A stretch of DNA of 64,000 bases from contig JAGFNQ010000730.1 of NCBI GenBank assembly GCA_024364735.1, positions 1 through 64,000 of the forward strand, in the 5' to 3' direction. Every line of letters begins with the position of its first letter. Position 1 is the first letter of the stretch. Source of the stretch: Boesenbergia rotunda. Taxonomy: Eukaryota; Streptophyta; Magnoliopsida; Zingiberales; Zingiberaceae. Of this stretch, positions 1 through 12,400 are shown in pieces. The translations under genes and the position numbers were made by a program. The notes below the pieces were generated by a model, which was not told where the DNA came from, made no database searches, and saw nothing but the letters and a program-made list of their open reading frames with translations.

Positions 1-429
1 AAATGAATATTTTTCTTGAGTTAAAAATATTCATCAAAGAGTAACTCAAAACAACTCATTTTTAGATTTTTTTTTTAAAAAAAAGGCAACAGGAGCATCC
101 TAGACGTCAAAAAAGAATATTTTATTTTTTAAAGTTAAAATAACAAAAAAAAATTGTTAGAAGAGACAATTTGAGTTTCTTTAAAATAACCATCTTTCTT
201 CAACCCATTTCAACTCAAATAATAATATAGAAGTAATAAATCTTTGTATAGAATTGATCCTTACGAATCTATTGATAGTTCTTTTTATATGATCTGGAAA
301 AAAAAGGTGCGCCCATTCAGAAATTTGCCAAATTAAATCACAATCAGCAACAACGGGAACCAAGACAAAACCAAACACTTTACTTTAAACATGAAGTAGC
401 GATGGCATGTAGAGTTTGGTATATAATAC

Positions 430-3400
430 CTGAATCGGAATTTTGAACATTTGTCTTGGTATTAGTTCCTTCAATTTCTGAGTTAGAGCCCTCCCAACAG
501 CATAAGCCTGGATATTTAGAACTTAGTCTACGTTGGTAAGAGATGATGTGAAGTTAAAACACAAAAAAAAAAAAAATACTGATGAAAATAAAAATGAATA
601 ATTGTTAACAGTAACAAAGAGATGAATTCAGAAGTGCAGAGAAGTCTACAGAAAATTCAAGCTTTTACTTAATTGTACACATCACAACAAGATAAATTGT
701 AATCTCAAAATTTTTAATGTAGGTTAATCAAGTGTCTATGATTAGACAAAATTATGATTACAGTGAAATGCCAATTATACCAAAAAAAAAACATGGTTTA
801 AATGGCCAATAATTCTCTCATTATAAATCAAAGCTGATAACAGATTTCATGAATGCATTGCTTGAGTGGATGCAGCTATATTGGATTCTCAAAACCACTT
901 ATTAACATAAGGGTGCGTTTGGTTCGGGGTTATCCATCTAAAGTTATCAACGAAAAACCTATTTGGTTTAGATGATCGAGTATTCCCGAGTAATGATTCA
1001 TGCCCGACGCGTCAGCAAAAAGGGCATGCAACCAGGAATTGGAAAACCAAGGAAAACTAATAGGGTGCGTTTGGTTTGTATTTTCCAGTCTGTTTTCCAT
1101 TTTCATTTTCTGTAAAAAATGCAGTTTTCTGGAAAACATGTTTGGTTTGCATTTTCCAGCTTTGTTTTCCAGAAAAAAACATAGCGTTTTCTGGAAAACT
1201 GGAGAATGAAATAAAGTCATTTTCCAGAAAACGAGAAAATACGGTTTTCTGGAAAATGAAAATGGAAAATGGAACAAACCAAACGCCCCCTAAGGTTTTT
1301 CTTGATTCCGGGGTTAAGGAACTTTTCTTTCCCAAATTATCCCTCAATATTTACACTTTAAGACAAAAATATCCATAATAATTAACTAAAATTATAAGTT
1401 GTAACCGACCCATACGGCCAACAATCGACAGCCAACGGGGTCGGTCGGCGACTGACAACCAACAACCGGTGGCAGCTCCGGCCGGCGACCGACAACTGCG
1501 GAGCCTCCGACCGGCGACCGACCTGCGACCGACGACCGCAGCGGGTCTGGCCGACGACTGGCGACCGACAACGGTCGACGACAACTATTATTATTATATA
1601 TTTTTAATATTATGAATTTTAATAATTAAAGTAAATATAATCGTGGATCGTTAATTCGACGAGTGATATAATTTTTTAAAATTTGAACAAGTATAAAATA
1701 TTATTTTACTTTTTCATTTTTAATTTAAATAAGCATACATTATCATTATCTTTAATTTTAATCTAATAGGTAATACGGTAAAATATTACATTAGATTATA
1801 CACTATTACCTCTAAACAAACAAGATTTTGTTTGATCATCTAAATTTAACCAAACAACATTAGGTTATGTTTCTTTCCCCATAACTTTGGTTATGTGATT
1901 ACCTGATAATCACATAACTAAGGTCATATATGATAACTTGAACCAAACACACCCTAAAAGTTGAGGTTAAGTGTTTGACTTTCCTTACTTGATTCCAATA
2001 CAAAGAAACTTATAGATATGATTTTTGACAAACAATCCTTCTGTTTAATGAACATCTAATCGTATAAATAATTTGCCTGAAGATTGATTATCCTAAATTC
2101 CAAAAGAGAAAATTGAGAACATGTAAGAAACGAAGAAAGCCTGCATTTACCAACAATAAGTGGAAACATAAAAACCTAATATCACCTTATCTTTATGCAC
2201 AATCGTTGATAATGGTTCCACAGGCTCACCATTAATCTGGACATCAAGCTTTACTAAGTCACTTTCCCTGTACCTGCAAATTGAATGTTTCCCATGCAGA
2301 AATATTTTCCTTTAGTCGGCTGAAATGCCATGAGTATATGTACACAATAGAATTTGATATGTGGACAAAACTTAAAGATTTGTGCTCCTTATATGCTCTT
2401 CATACACAACTTTCGCCATTGAACAATGATCCATGCAACCAATTGGGTTGCCCAATCTGGATTTCTAGGGAATGAGCCCACAATTTCAATCAAGAACAGA
2501 GTGTCAACAAAGCATTAAGACCCAACTATTTGCATTAAATGAGATACTTTCCCATCAACACTAATTGAAAATCATAGTTTTAACTATAAAGAACACAGAT
2601 TTAAGAATGTCAATTAATTATGTGAACATGATGTTAATCATCAAACTGAGTATGTCATTAATAAATATTTCTAAAGTATTCCAAGAGCTTGACCATAACA
2701 AACTATGTTCTTTGAATTTAACTATATAATTCCTCTTTCTTATGGCAATGAAAGAAACTTCATCTGTATTGACTAGACATATCTGCTTTTAGTCACAGCA
2801 AAAAGATATCCTGAAAAGATAAATAAATCAGCAGCATAGAGATGCATACCCTACAAAAGAGTATTCCATGCTAGCATATCCCTTGGTTCTCGACTTCAGC
2901 TGATCAAAGAAATCACCAACCATCTGTAAATGAAACAAAAATGATGAATTCAGCGAAATCAGCCAACAAAATGATACGTCAAAATTTAGATACCACTGCA
3001 GGGCATCAGAAAATGCAGTGCCAAAGCAAATTCGAATCTTCTACAATATTAAATACATGTTACATCATAAAGTATACGCCCTATCGATAAAAAAGCTTCT
3101 ATTAACTACTGATAAACTATTTTAATGGTCTATGTGAAAAGGCACAGGTTGGTTCCAGATTCAGAAAAGGTAAACAAATAGTAAACAACTTAAAGTATAT
3201 AGAAAAACAGAAATATTACTATGAAGAGAGCATGTTAGAGTGGTAAACTTATATATCAAATACCTCAGCAAGTGGTAAATGATAAACGAGTGAGGCTCTA
3301 TTCTCTGTGATATAGTTCATTTCTTTGAATTCGCCTCTTCTTTCTTGACCAAGTTCCATAAGAGACCCGATATATTCCTTTGGAGTAAGCATTTCAATCT

Positions 3401-6400
3401 AGAAACACAACCTTAGATTGATGACATGATTTGGAATAATAAAATAAAATGAATTATTTTGTTCAAAAGATTCAGTAGAAAATAATGAAAGCATTGGGTA
3501 AAGGAAGAACCTTAACAAATGGTTCTTCAATGGATTTTCTCTTTCCAGATTCTGGAAGTAAAGAAGGATTCGAGCACTCAATCTATACCCAAAAATAATA
3601 ATAATAAAAAACATTAAATTTTGCTTACTCATGATATGAAGAATTTATAAGAGAACAAGCCATAATAGCACAACAAATTCAGAATGAAGAAAAGATACGC
3701 AAAATTAAGACATCTTGTGGACAAGTAGGATAACATAGCCTTGTTCTTCCTTTATAGGGAGTTGACTCTAATAGAAAACCTTCACCAGAACCCATTTATT
3801 CTTCCCTCATTGAGTTTGGCTACAAGTTTACTTTTAGATAAAATTAAAATTCTAACCAAAATGATGTAGATAAGTCAATTATGTCATACTTGGCAAATAT
3901 TGGTATTATCTAACAAGTAACCTCACTGTTCCATAGTTGCAGTCCCACTGTACCATGAAAATAAGATCTCATTGTTCCACTACCAATCATCAGATTCTAG
4001 ATGTTCAAAACATAGGTTTGAAACAAATATTTCATTCTGTATTTTCAAATATGAGAATAATCGTTCTTTCTAGCCTCAGGCTCCTACAATTTATAGTTGA
4101 AGGACCAGAAAGCTTTGTCCACTAAGTCTTCAAAACACTAATTGTGATAAGATCTGAAATTAACAGCAGATTCCTTCTCTAGAGGAAAGTCAAAACAGTT
4201 GTAATGTCGAGATCATTACTTACTGTACCTTGAAGCTTCCAAGAGAAGCTAAAATGTATTTTATATAACCGTCCTGAATCCACTAATTTTCTTAAAAGGC
4301 AAAGATACACCAAAAATTACAAAATCAACCCTCATTCTGAACCCCACTTTCTACCATCATATGCCAGTAGTAAAGTAAAAAAGTTTTAGCAAGGCCGCTT
4401 ATATGAAGGACCAAACATGAACTTTTACAACAACAACAAGCAAGCATTATCCCACTATATGGGGTTAGCATATAATATGCCGGTAGTAAAGTAAAAAAAT
4501 TTTAGCAAGACCAATTATGAAGAGGACCAAGAATGAACTTTTATAATATAAGGTCATTCCCTATTCTTCTCCTCACATCAACAATTTGGTTACTAGTACT
4601 GCAAGGTTTATAAATGTGGACTAGTACTGGACTGCAGGGTTTATGGAAGCTAGCCAATCAATTTCAGAGTATTTGGTTCTCTACCATTTGCCAGCATAGA
4701 TTTTTATAAATGAAGCATCATCCTAGGAAAAACAAATTTTAGAGTCTCCAACATGTGACAATATTAGTCTAGATACAAATTTCGACAGGTTCATGCCAAA
4801 TAATACAACCAATACTCCATTCAATATCACAGAGGAAAAAAAAAAGCAATATTATCACTATCACAATTACTCCCACTTGTTAGCTAGATACAGTATTAAA
4901 TACTCGATGCATAGAGGATTGACAGATATCTTAACCGTGGATAGAAGACTACCTTAGAATTTTGCCACCCCTGTCCAATGGCCTGAGCAAACTCTCTACA
5001 TATTTTTTTTTCACATTAAGTAATGTGTGTATGTCCTTCAGGTTCACTATGGGTACCTTTTTCAGCATTTGTACTTGGTCGGATTTCTTTATAAACTAAT
5101 CTATAGTCAAGAAACAGAATAACACATACAATTAATTTGTTTACTAATATGAAAGGTTATCTTATAATTTGACTATCTTAGAGGATTTGAATTATTATCT
5201 CATAGACAAGAAGTTCAAGCTTAAAACCTTAGAAAATGTTATCATGAAATCTTATGCTTATATTAATAAACCTTGAAGATTATAGTCTAAACTTTTTTGA
5301 AGTTTTTATATTCAACTAACAATATCTGATGGCAAAAAAAGTAAGTTTAAAATTTTTATAAAAAAAACAAGTTCAGGGAAAAGAATGGAACACAGTTCTG
5401 GACAAAAAATGTACAAAAGAAATTTAAATAGAAAGAAAACCTAATTGTGTCAGCATATTCTCCAAAAAAAATTCTCTGACATAGAGAAAGCATCAGGAAA
5501 CTTACAGTTTCTCCATCCATACAATTGACTCTGTAAACAACACTAGGGGCTGTTGTTATCAAGGTCAGGTTATACTCCCTCTCAAGTCTTTCCTACAATA
5601 TGTAATATATTTCATCCTATAAGTGATGACAATTTGCATAGGGAGAAAAGTCATACTGTTAAATACTCGTGGAATTAGAACAGGATATAATGACAAGAAG
5701 TTTGGCCGAACCTGAACAATTTCCATGTGGAGTAAACCAAGAAAACCACAACGAAAACCAAAGCCCATAGCACTTGAAGTTTCAGGTTCAAACTACAGTT
5801 ATGCAAGTATAAATAGGCAATAAACTGAAAGGTCTGATAATAAATTTTACCACAATTCATATTGAATGATTAGGGGAGAAGGGGATATATATTTTAAAGG
5901 AGGTAGAAATTTAAAAGAAGATTCAAAGCAATATCATAAACTTCTGCCAACAGGAAGCTATGCACCTTCAGTGCTGCATCATTTAGTTGAAGTTTTTCCA
6001 ATGCATCACGCAACTCAGGGAACCTATTGAAAAATCATTGAAGCCGAGACTGACTCCTCAAAATTTGAAGTCAAGCAAGGAAGCTTGAATAGTATATTAA
6101 AGGATCATACTGATCAGCATCAACAGGAAACAGACCACAGAACACCATTGGTGTAGCTTCCTCGTAACCTGGCAAAGAGCTTTCAGCTCTTCTTCCAAAT
6201 TGAGTGATTGTATCACCAACCCTGGCATCTGCAACTGATCTTATTGAAGCAGAAAGGTATCCCACCTGTGAAAGCATAATCATTAAATAGAATCATTCAG
6301 TGTGCACACATTTAGCTGATATCTAAGAAAGTCAAGAAACATTTAGAAACACTGACTGCCAAGATAATTCGGCTAGCAATCAAGAGGGCAAATACAATCA

Positions 6401-9400
6401 AAGAATTTACTGCAAGTTCAAAAATCCGTGAATGCCAAACTCACACTGTTGAATGAGAGACCCAAGCCAACCCTAGATAATGAAAATTGAAGCCACAGAG
6501 ATAAGAATATCTGTGGGGCTGCAAACAACTCGACACCAATAAGGAAGCAGAGACCATATTTGATAGAGACACAACAGAAACTCCAGAAGTATCAGAGGAG
6601 CATCAGTAAGACATGCAAACCAGCGTTCAAGAAGCACTTGCAAGGCAAGGCATGACCATAGAAACATGGATGACAACATTAAAGAAGCAGCAGAGAACAT
6701 AGAGTGTCGAGATAGTAGATGAAAGGTGAGCATTATTGATGCAGTCTGACCTGATTGTTGTTTTGGTGTTGACACCGATTTAAGATTAGGTGAGTAAGAT
6801 AAGTTCGGCTTAAGTCCTAGTCGGGGACTGGGCACGAACCCCGGTGAGTGAAGCCGGGTCCTAGCGAGTGAAGCTGGGTGAAGGAAATCCCGGTGAGTGA
6901 AGTCAGGTCCTAGCGAGTGAAGCTAGGTGAAGGAAATCCCGGTGAGTAAAGTCGGGTCCTAGCGAGTGAAGCTAGGTGAAGGAAATCCCGGTGAGTAAAG
7001 TCGGGTCCTAGCGAGTGAAGCTAGGTGAAGGAAATCCCGGTGAGTGAAGCCAGGTCCGAGTGAGTGAAGCTAGGTTGAACAAAGTCCTAGTGAGTAAAGC
7101 TGGGCATGAAGTCTTAGTCCGGGGGACTGAGCATGAGTCATAGAGTGGCTGGATCGGTCTGGAGTCCGATCAGGGATTGACACGAACTCCCTGGATAATA
7201 GATCGGTCTGGTGACCGATCCAGGGTGTCTGATCGTTCTGGTGAACGATCAGAAAGAGGACAGATCAGAGAGATCAGGAAGGTCTGGAGAAAACCTGATC
7301 GGTCACTTGGACCGATCAGGATGGCTCCTGATCGGTCCAGAGGTGACCTAATCGGTCACTTTGACCGATCAGGGCATAACCTGATCGGTCAGGTGACCGA
7401 TCAGGTTAAGGAACTGGTGGGTTGTGTCTTGAGATCGCAGTCAGCTGGTGGATCGATCTGGTGACCGATCCCCAACCTCTGATCGGTCAAGGTGACCGAT
7501 CAAATTGTTACTGGATCGATCAGGAAGTGACCTGATTGGTCAGAAGGGTAACTGATCGTTCAGGGTGACCGATCAGTGTCTGATAACTTTAATTTGAATC
7601 GTTGTCAGGCGTCTGATTTCGCTCTGATTTCTTTTGATACCTGTTGATTTTTTTTTTATTTGTTGTGCTAATCCTCTGATGAGTATGCAGGTGGTACAGG
7701 GATGACACAAACCAAGAAGGAGGGTCAATTGGCGACTTTCGCTTCGGGCAGGTTTGTCTGTTTTCCATTCGCAGGTTTCAACGGCTTCTGGCGCGGCTGG
7801 CGACTGACCGAGGCTCAGCTGAAGAGGTCTTCAGTGGACTGAGCGCTCTGTGAAGGTCAGTGGATCAGGCTGTGGTTCAGTGGGTGCTGACGAAGTCGGG
7901 CGATGAGCAAAAGGAAGATTAAGAAGGAGAGACTGGTGATGCAGACACAATAAGAAACAGAAAACAAGCAAAGGGTTTTGCGAGGTTTGGCTGTGTGATT
8001 GTTGTGCTCTCGGTATATTGTTTCTTCCTCCTTGAAGCTTCCTACTGCATCTATTGTGTGAGCTTCTTCTTGTGTCTCTGTGCTTAGTTCGACATTCTTC
8101 TGAGACGGTCTGTGGAGAGGTTTCTCCACCGAGAAGGAGTTCTATTCTATCCGGATTTCCGGGGCTTGATCTGCCGACGATCAAGGGATCGCCCACCTCA
8201 CGGGCACGCCAAGGAGTAGGGGCAAGTTATCCCCGAACCTTGTAAACCTTCTGAGTTAGCGTTTGTTCTCTGTCTTGTTCTTTCTGTTTTGTGTTATTGC
8301 TTCCGCTGCTAACCCTAAGTGCAGAAACAAGAAAAGAAGCCAAAATTTAAGTGTCTGGCTATTCACACCCCCCCGCCTCTAGCCATCCAAGGTCCAACAA
8401 GTGGTATCAGAGCCTGGGGCTCTTTCCAACGGTTTAACATCCGAAGAGCAAAAGAAGAATGGCTATGAGGGAAGGTTTCAGCACCAACAGACCTCCATTT
8501 TTCGATGGAGCCAATTTCCAATATTGGAGATCACGAATGTAATACTACCTGAAGACAAATATTGGTATGTGGTTCTCTGTGAAGGAGGGATTCACCCCTA
8601 CAAGAGACGCCGAGGGAAAAGAGCTGGACTCATCAAGATGGTCAGCCGAGCAAACCCGAAAGGGAGAAGCTGATGCGAAGGCTGTGGTCACCCTGCAGTG
8701 TGGGATGACCAAGGAGCAACTGCTCAAAGTTGGTCCCTTCACCAGTGCTAAGGATCTGTGGAACAAACTTATTGAACTCCATGAAGGAACCAGAATTCCC
8801 GGATAGCCAAGAGGGATCTTTTCCTCAACCAACTCCAAAACCTCACTATGAAGGAGTCCGAAACGGTAAGTGAACTCCATGGCCGATTCAAAGAAATACT
8901 TAACGGTTTACATTCCATCGATGAGAAGGTCGAGAATCGCGACCTTGTAAGGTACGTACTAAAATCCTTTCCTAGGAATGCTTTGTGGTCATCCATGGTG
9001 GATGCCTACAAGGTATCCAAGGACTTGTCTATTGTGAAGATAGATGACCTATTTTGTGAAATGGAATTACACGAGATTACTAACCAAGGCCCCAAGGAAA
9101 AGGGTTTGGCTTTTGTGGCAGGGGACAGAAGAAAGAAAAAGAAGGAGAAGAAGAAAGAAAAGGAGGAGGAGAAGAACACCCGTCACATGACCTTCATGGC
9201 AATAGAAGATTCAAATGAAGAAAGTAGTGACGAATCGAGGGACTTCTCAACTGCGGCTTCATCATCTTCGGATGATGAAGGGGTAATCTCTCCCGAGTTA
9301 GATAAATGTTATAGAACAATAGCATGTTTATCCAACTTGCTTAAGAAATCTAAGGTCAAGGTGAAGGCTTTAAAAATAGAAGTAGAACAATTAAAAACAC

Positions 9401-12400
9401 CTAAGGATCATGATATTGATGACTTGCATGTTAAGATTCTTGAGGATGAGAATAAGACTTTGAAGAGTGAGGTTGAGAAACTTAAGAATTTTCTTGAGAA
9501 ATTCTCAACTAGCTCCAAGACCTTAGATATGATCCTAAATTCTCAAAGAGCAGTCTACAACAAGGTTGGTTTAGGTTATCAACCTAAGGGACCTAGCGTC
9601 ATGTCATTAATGTCTAGAACCCAATTTAGATCACAAAATGCTTCTAGGGTTCAAAAAGTTAAAAAGAAAATGACTAAGGCATGGGTGCCAAAATCATGCA
9701 TTGAAGGTGCATTAGGTCCCAAAGTTTGGGTACCTAAAACCTCTATATTTCGAATTGTATAGCTTTGGTTGAGAGGGAGCATCAATCAACACGATTTGTT
9801 GACAATGGGTGCTCCAAACACATGACTAGAGATAAGTTAATGTTCACTACAACAAGAAGTCTAAGTTAGTTTTCTTTTAACTGCCTGCATCTAGAGAATT
9901 TAGACAATTTCATGAAAATTCTCATGTTTTTGTAATCTACATTTTGAATTTCCTGAACTCTCTAAATAAAACAAATACATGTCGGATAAATTTTCTGATG
10001 ATGAGAACATTGTCTTTGAATTTTCTGATTAGTGGAGTCAAATACAACTTTATGAATTGTCTTGATACCAAAATTTGCTTTGGGATTTTGATACAAACCT
10101 GATAGAAAAATTTAGGGATCATGGACTCGGAACATACTTGGAACGTACTCATACAAATCTAATACAAATTTCATACAAAACTGATGTGAACATTTTAAAT
10201 CCATAAGGACTCTTGATCCTTGATGAGGAATAAATTCTAGATAGATACATGAAAACTTTTTCCCATTTACACTATTCTCAATACAGATACTTGAGAATTG
10301 GAACTTTATGGCTTAGACAAAGCCGTTTTGGGATTCAAATCATGTTTCAGAAATTTTTCTGAAATATCGAATTGTTAATGCAGTCTGATATCAGAGTTTC
10401 AGAACTCTTCTGAAATCTGATTGGTCCAAAGACCAATCAGGCCTCATCCTGAACGGTCAAGGTGACCGATCAGAGCTCTCTCTGATCGGTCCACAGACCG
10501 ATCAGGGCTCTCTCTGATCGATTCACAGACTGATGAGCTCTGACTTATGACTATTAATTGACATTGTTTTTTTTTTATTCCTCACTTGTCTTATGAAGCA
10601 TATACGTGTTTTACCATGATATAATTCTGTATATGTTTTCATATGCAATTCAACACTTACCTTTCGTTATTTTGGGTTTGGGGAGAGACCCTCGGTTAAG
10701 GGGGAGTTGTTTAAACTTAATAACCAGACCCTTTTCGGTGTTTGACAAAGGGGGAGAGAATGGTTGATTAAGTTTAGGTCTTATTATAAATTTAATTATT
10801 GTAGGGGGAGGACTTTGATTCCCTTGCAATAGTGAAATTGATGTCAATTGACCTCTGATACCTAAACTTAGAATCGGGTTGTCAAACAACAAAAAGAGGG
10901 AGATTGTTGATGCAGTCTAACCTGATTATTGTTTTGGTGTTGACACTGATTTAAGTTTAGGTGAGTAAGATAAGTTCGGCTTAAGTCCTGGTCGGGGACT
11001 GAGCATGAATCCCGGTGAGTGAAGCCGTGTCCTAGCGAGTGAAGCTGGGTGAAGGAAATCCCGGTGAGTGAAGCCGGGTCCTAGCGAGTGAAGCTGGGTG
11101 AAGGAAATCCCGGTGAGTGAAGCCGAGTCCTAGCAAGTGAAGCTAGGTGAAGGAAATCTCGGTGAGTGAAGCCGGATCCTAGCGAGTGAAGCTAAGTGAA
11201 GGAAATCCCGGTGAGTGAAGCCGGGTCCTAGCGAGTGAAGCTAGGTGAAGGAAATCCCGGTGAGTGAAGTCGGGTCCTAGCAAGTGAAGCTAGGTGAAGG
11301 AAATCCCGGTGAGTGAAGCCGGGTCCTAGCGAGTGAAACTAGGTGACGGAAACCCCGGTGAGTGAAGTCGGGTCCTAGTGAGTGAAGCTAGGTTGAACAA
11401 AGTCCTAGTGAGTGAACCTGGGCACGAAGTCTTGGTCCGGGGGACTGAGCATGAGTCATAGAGTGGCTGGATCGGTCTGGAGTCCGATCAGGGATTGACA
11501 CGAACTGCCTGGATAATAGATCGGTCTGGTGACCGATCCAGGGTGTCTGATCGTTCTGGTGAACTATCAGAAAGAGGACAGAAACATTCTGTGGTTTCTG
11601 ATCGTTCTGGTGAACGGATCAGAGAGATCAGGAAGGTCTGGAGAAAACCTGATCGGTCACTTGGACCGATCAGGGTCCTCCTGGACCGATCAGGATGGCT
11701 CCTGATTGGTCCAGAGGTGACCTGATCGGTCACTGATCGATCAGGTGACCGATCAGGTTAAGGAACTGGTGGGTTGTGTCTTGAGATCGCAGTCAGTTGG
11801 TGGATCGGTCTGGTGACCGATCCCCAATCTCTGATCGGTTAAGGTGACCGATCAGATTGTTACTGGATCGATCAGGAAGTGACCTGATCGGTCAGAAGGG
11901 TAACTGATCGTTCAGGGTGACCGATCAGTGTCTGATAACTTTAATTTGAATCGTTGTTAGGCGTCTGATTTCACTCTGATTTCTTTTGATACCTGTTGAT
12001 TTCTTTTTGATTTGTTGTGCTAATCCTCTGATGAGTATGTAGGTGATACAGGGATGACACAAACCAAGAAGGAGGGTCAATTGGCGACTTTCGCTTCGGG
12101 CAGGTTTGTCTATTTTCCATTCGCAAGTTTCAACGGCTTCTGGCGCGGCTGGCAACTGACCGAGGCTCAGCTGAAGAGGTCTTCAGTGGACTGAGCGCTC
12201 TGTGAAGGTCAGTGGGTCAGGCTGTGGTTCAGTGGGTGCTGACGAAGTCGGGCGATGAGCAAAAAGAAGATTAAGAAGGAGAGGCTGGCGATGCAGACAC
12301 AATAAGAAACAGAAAACAAGCAAAGGGTTTTGTGGGGTTTGGCTGTGTGATTGTTGTGTTCTCAGTGTATTGTTTCTTCCTCCTTGAAGCTTCCTACTGC

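Larger units (their letters stand above)
911..1954. mobile_element. MITE-like element, 1044 bp, PIF/Harbinger type, in LepA intron 18
   Basis: It begins GGGTGCGTTTGGTTC and ends in the inverse GAACCAAACACACCC. It is flanked by TAA on both sides (908-910 and 1955-1957), the 3-bp TWA target duplication of PIF/Harbinger elements. No transposase is visible. Inside are a smaller MITE (1061-1290) and a GC-rich island (about 1408-1584). The short ORFs here are repeats of the TTTTCCAGAAAAC type read as protein and are not genes. Confidence 0.75.
6734..8399 (+). repeat. Left (5') LTR of the copia TR-GAG element, 1666 bp
   Basis: It runs from TATTGATGCAGTC to GGTCCAACA and is a near copy of 10905-12754. 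In order it contains a ~49-bp tandem repeat (6838-7085), the palindrome array (7150-7585), and a unique part with the likely promoter and poly(A) region. It is shorter than the right LTR mainly because it has fewer 49-bp units. The ORFs inside are repeat translations. Confidence 0.92.

Noticed and set aside
7177..7464. 95-codon plus-strand ORF rich in DRSGDRS
   Set aside because: Translation of the palindrome array inside an LTR; the same reading is lost in the other LTR.
6838..7585. Regular repeats resembling a CRISPR array
   Set aside because: Plant nuclear DNA; repeats are contiguous or palindromic without unique spacers of fixed size.
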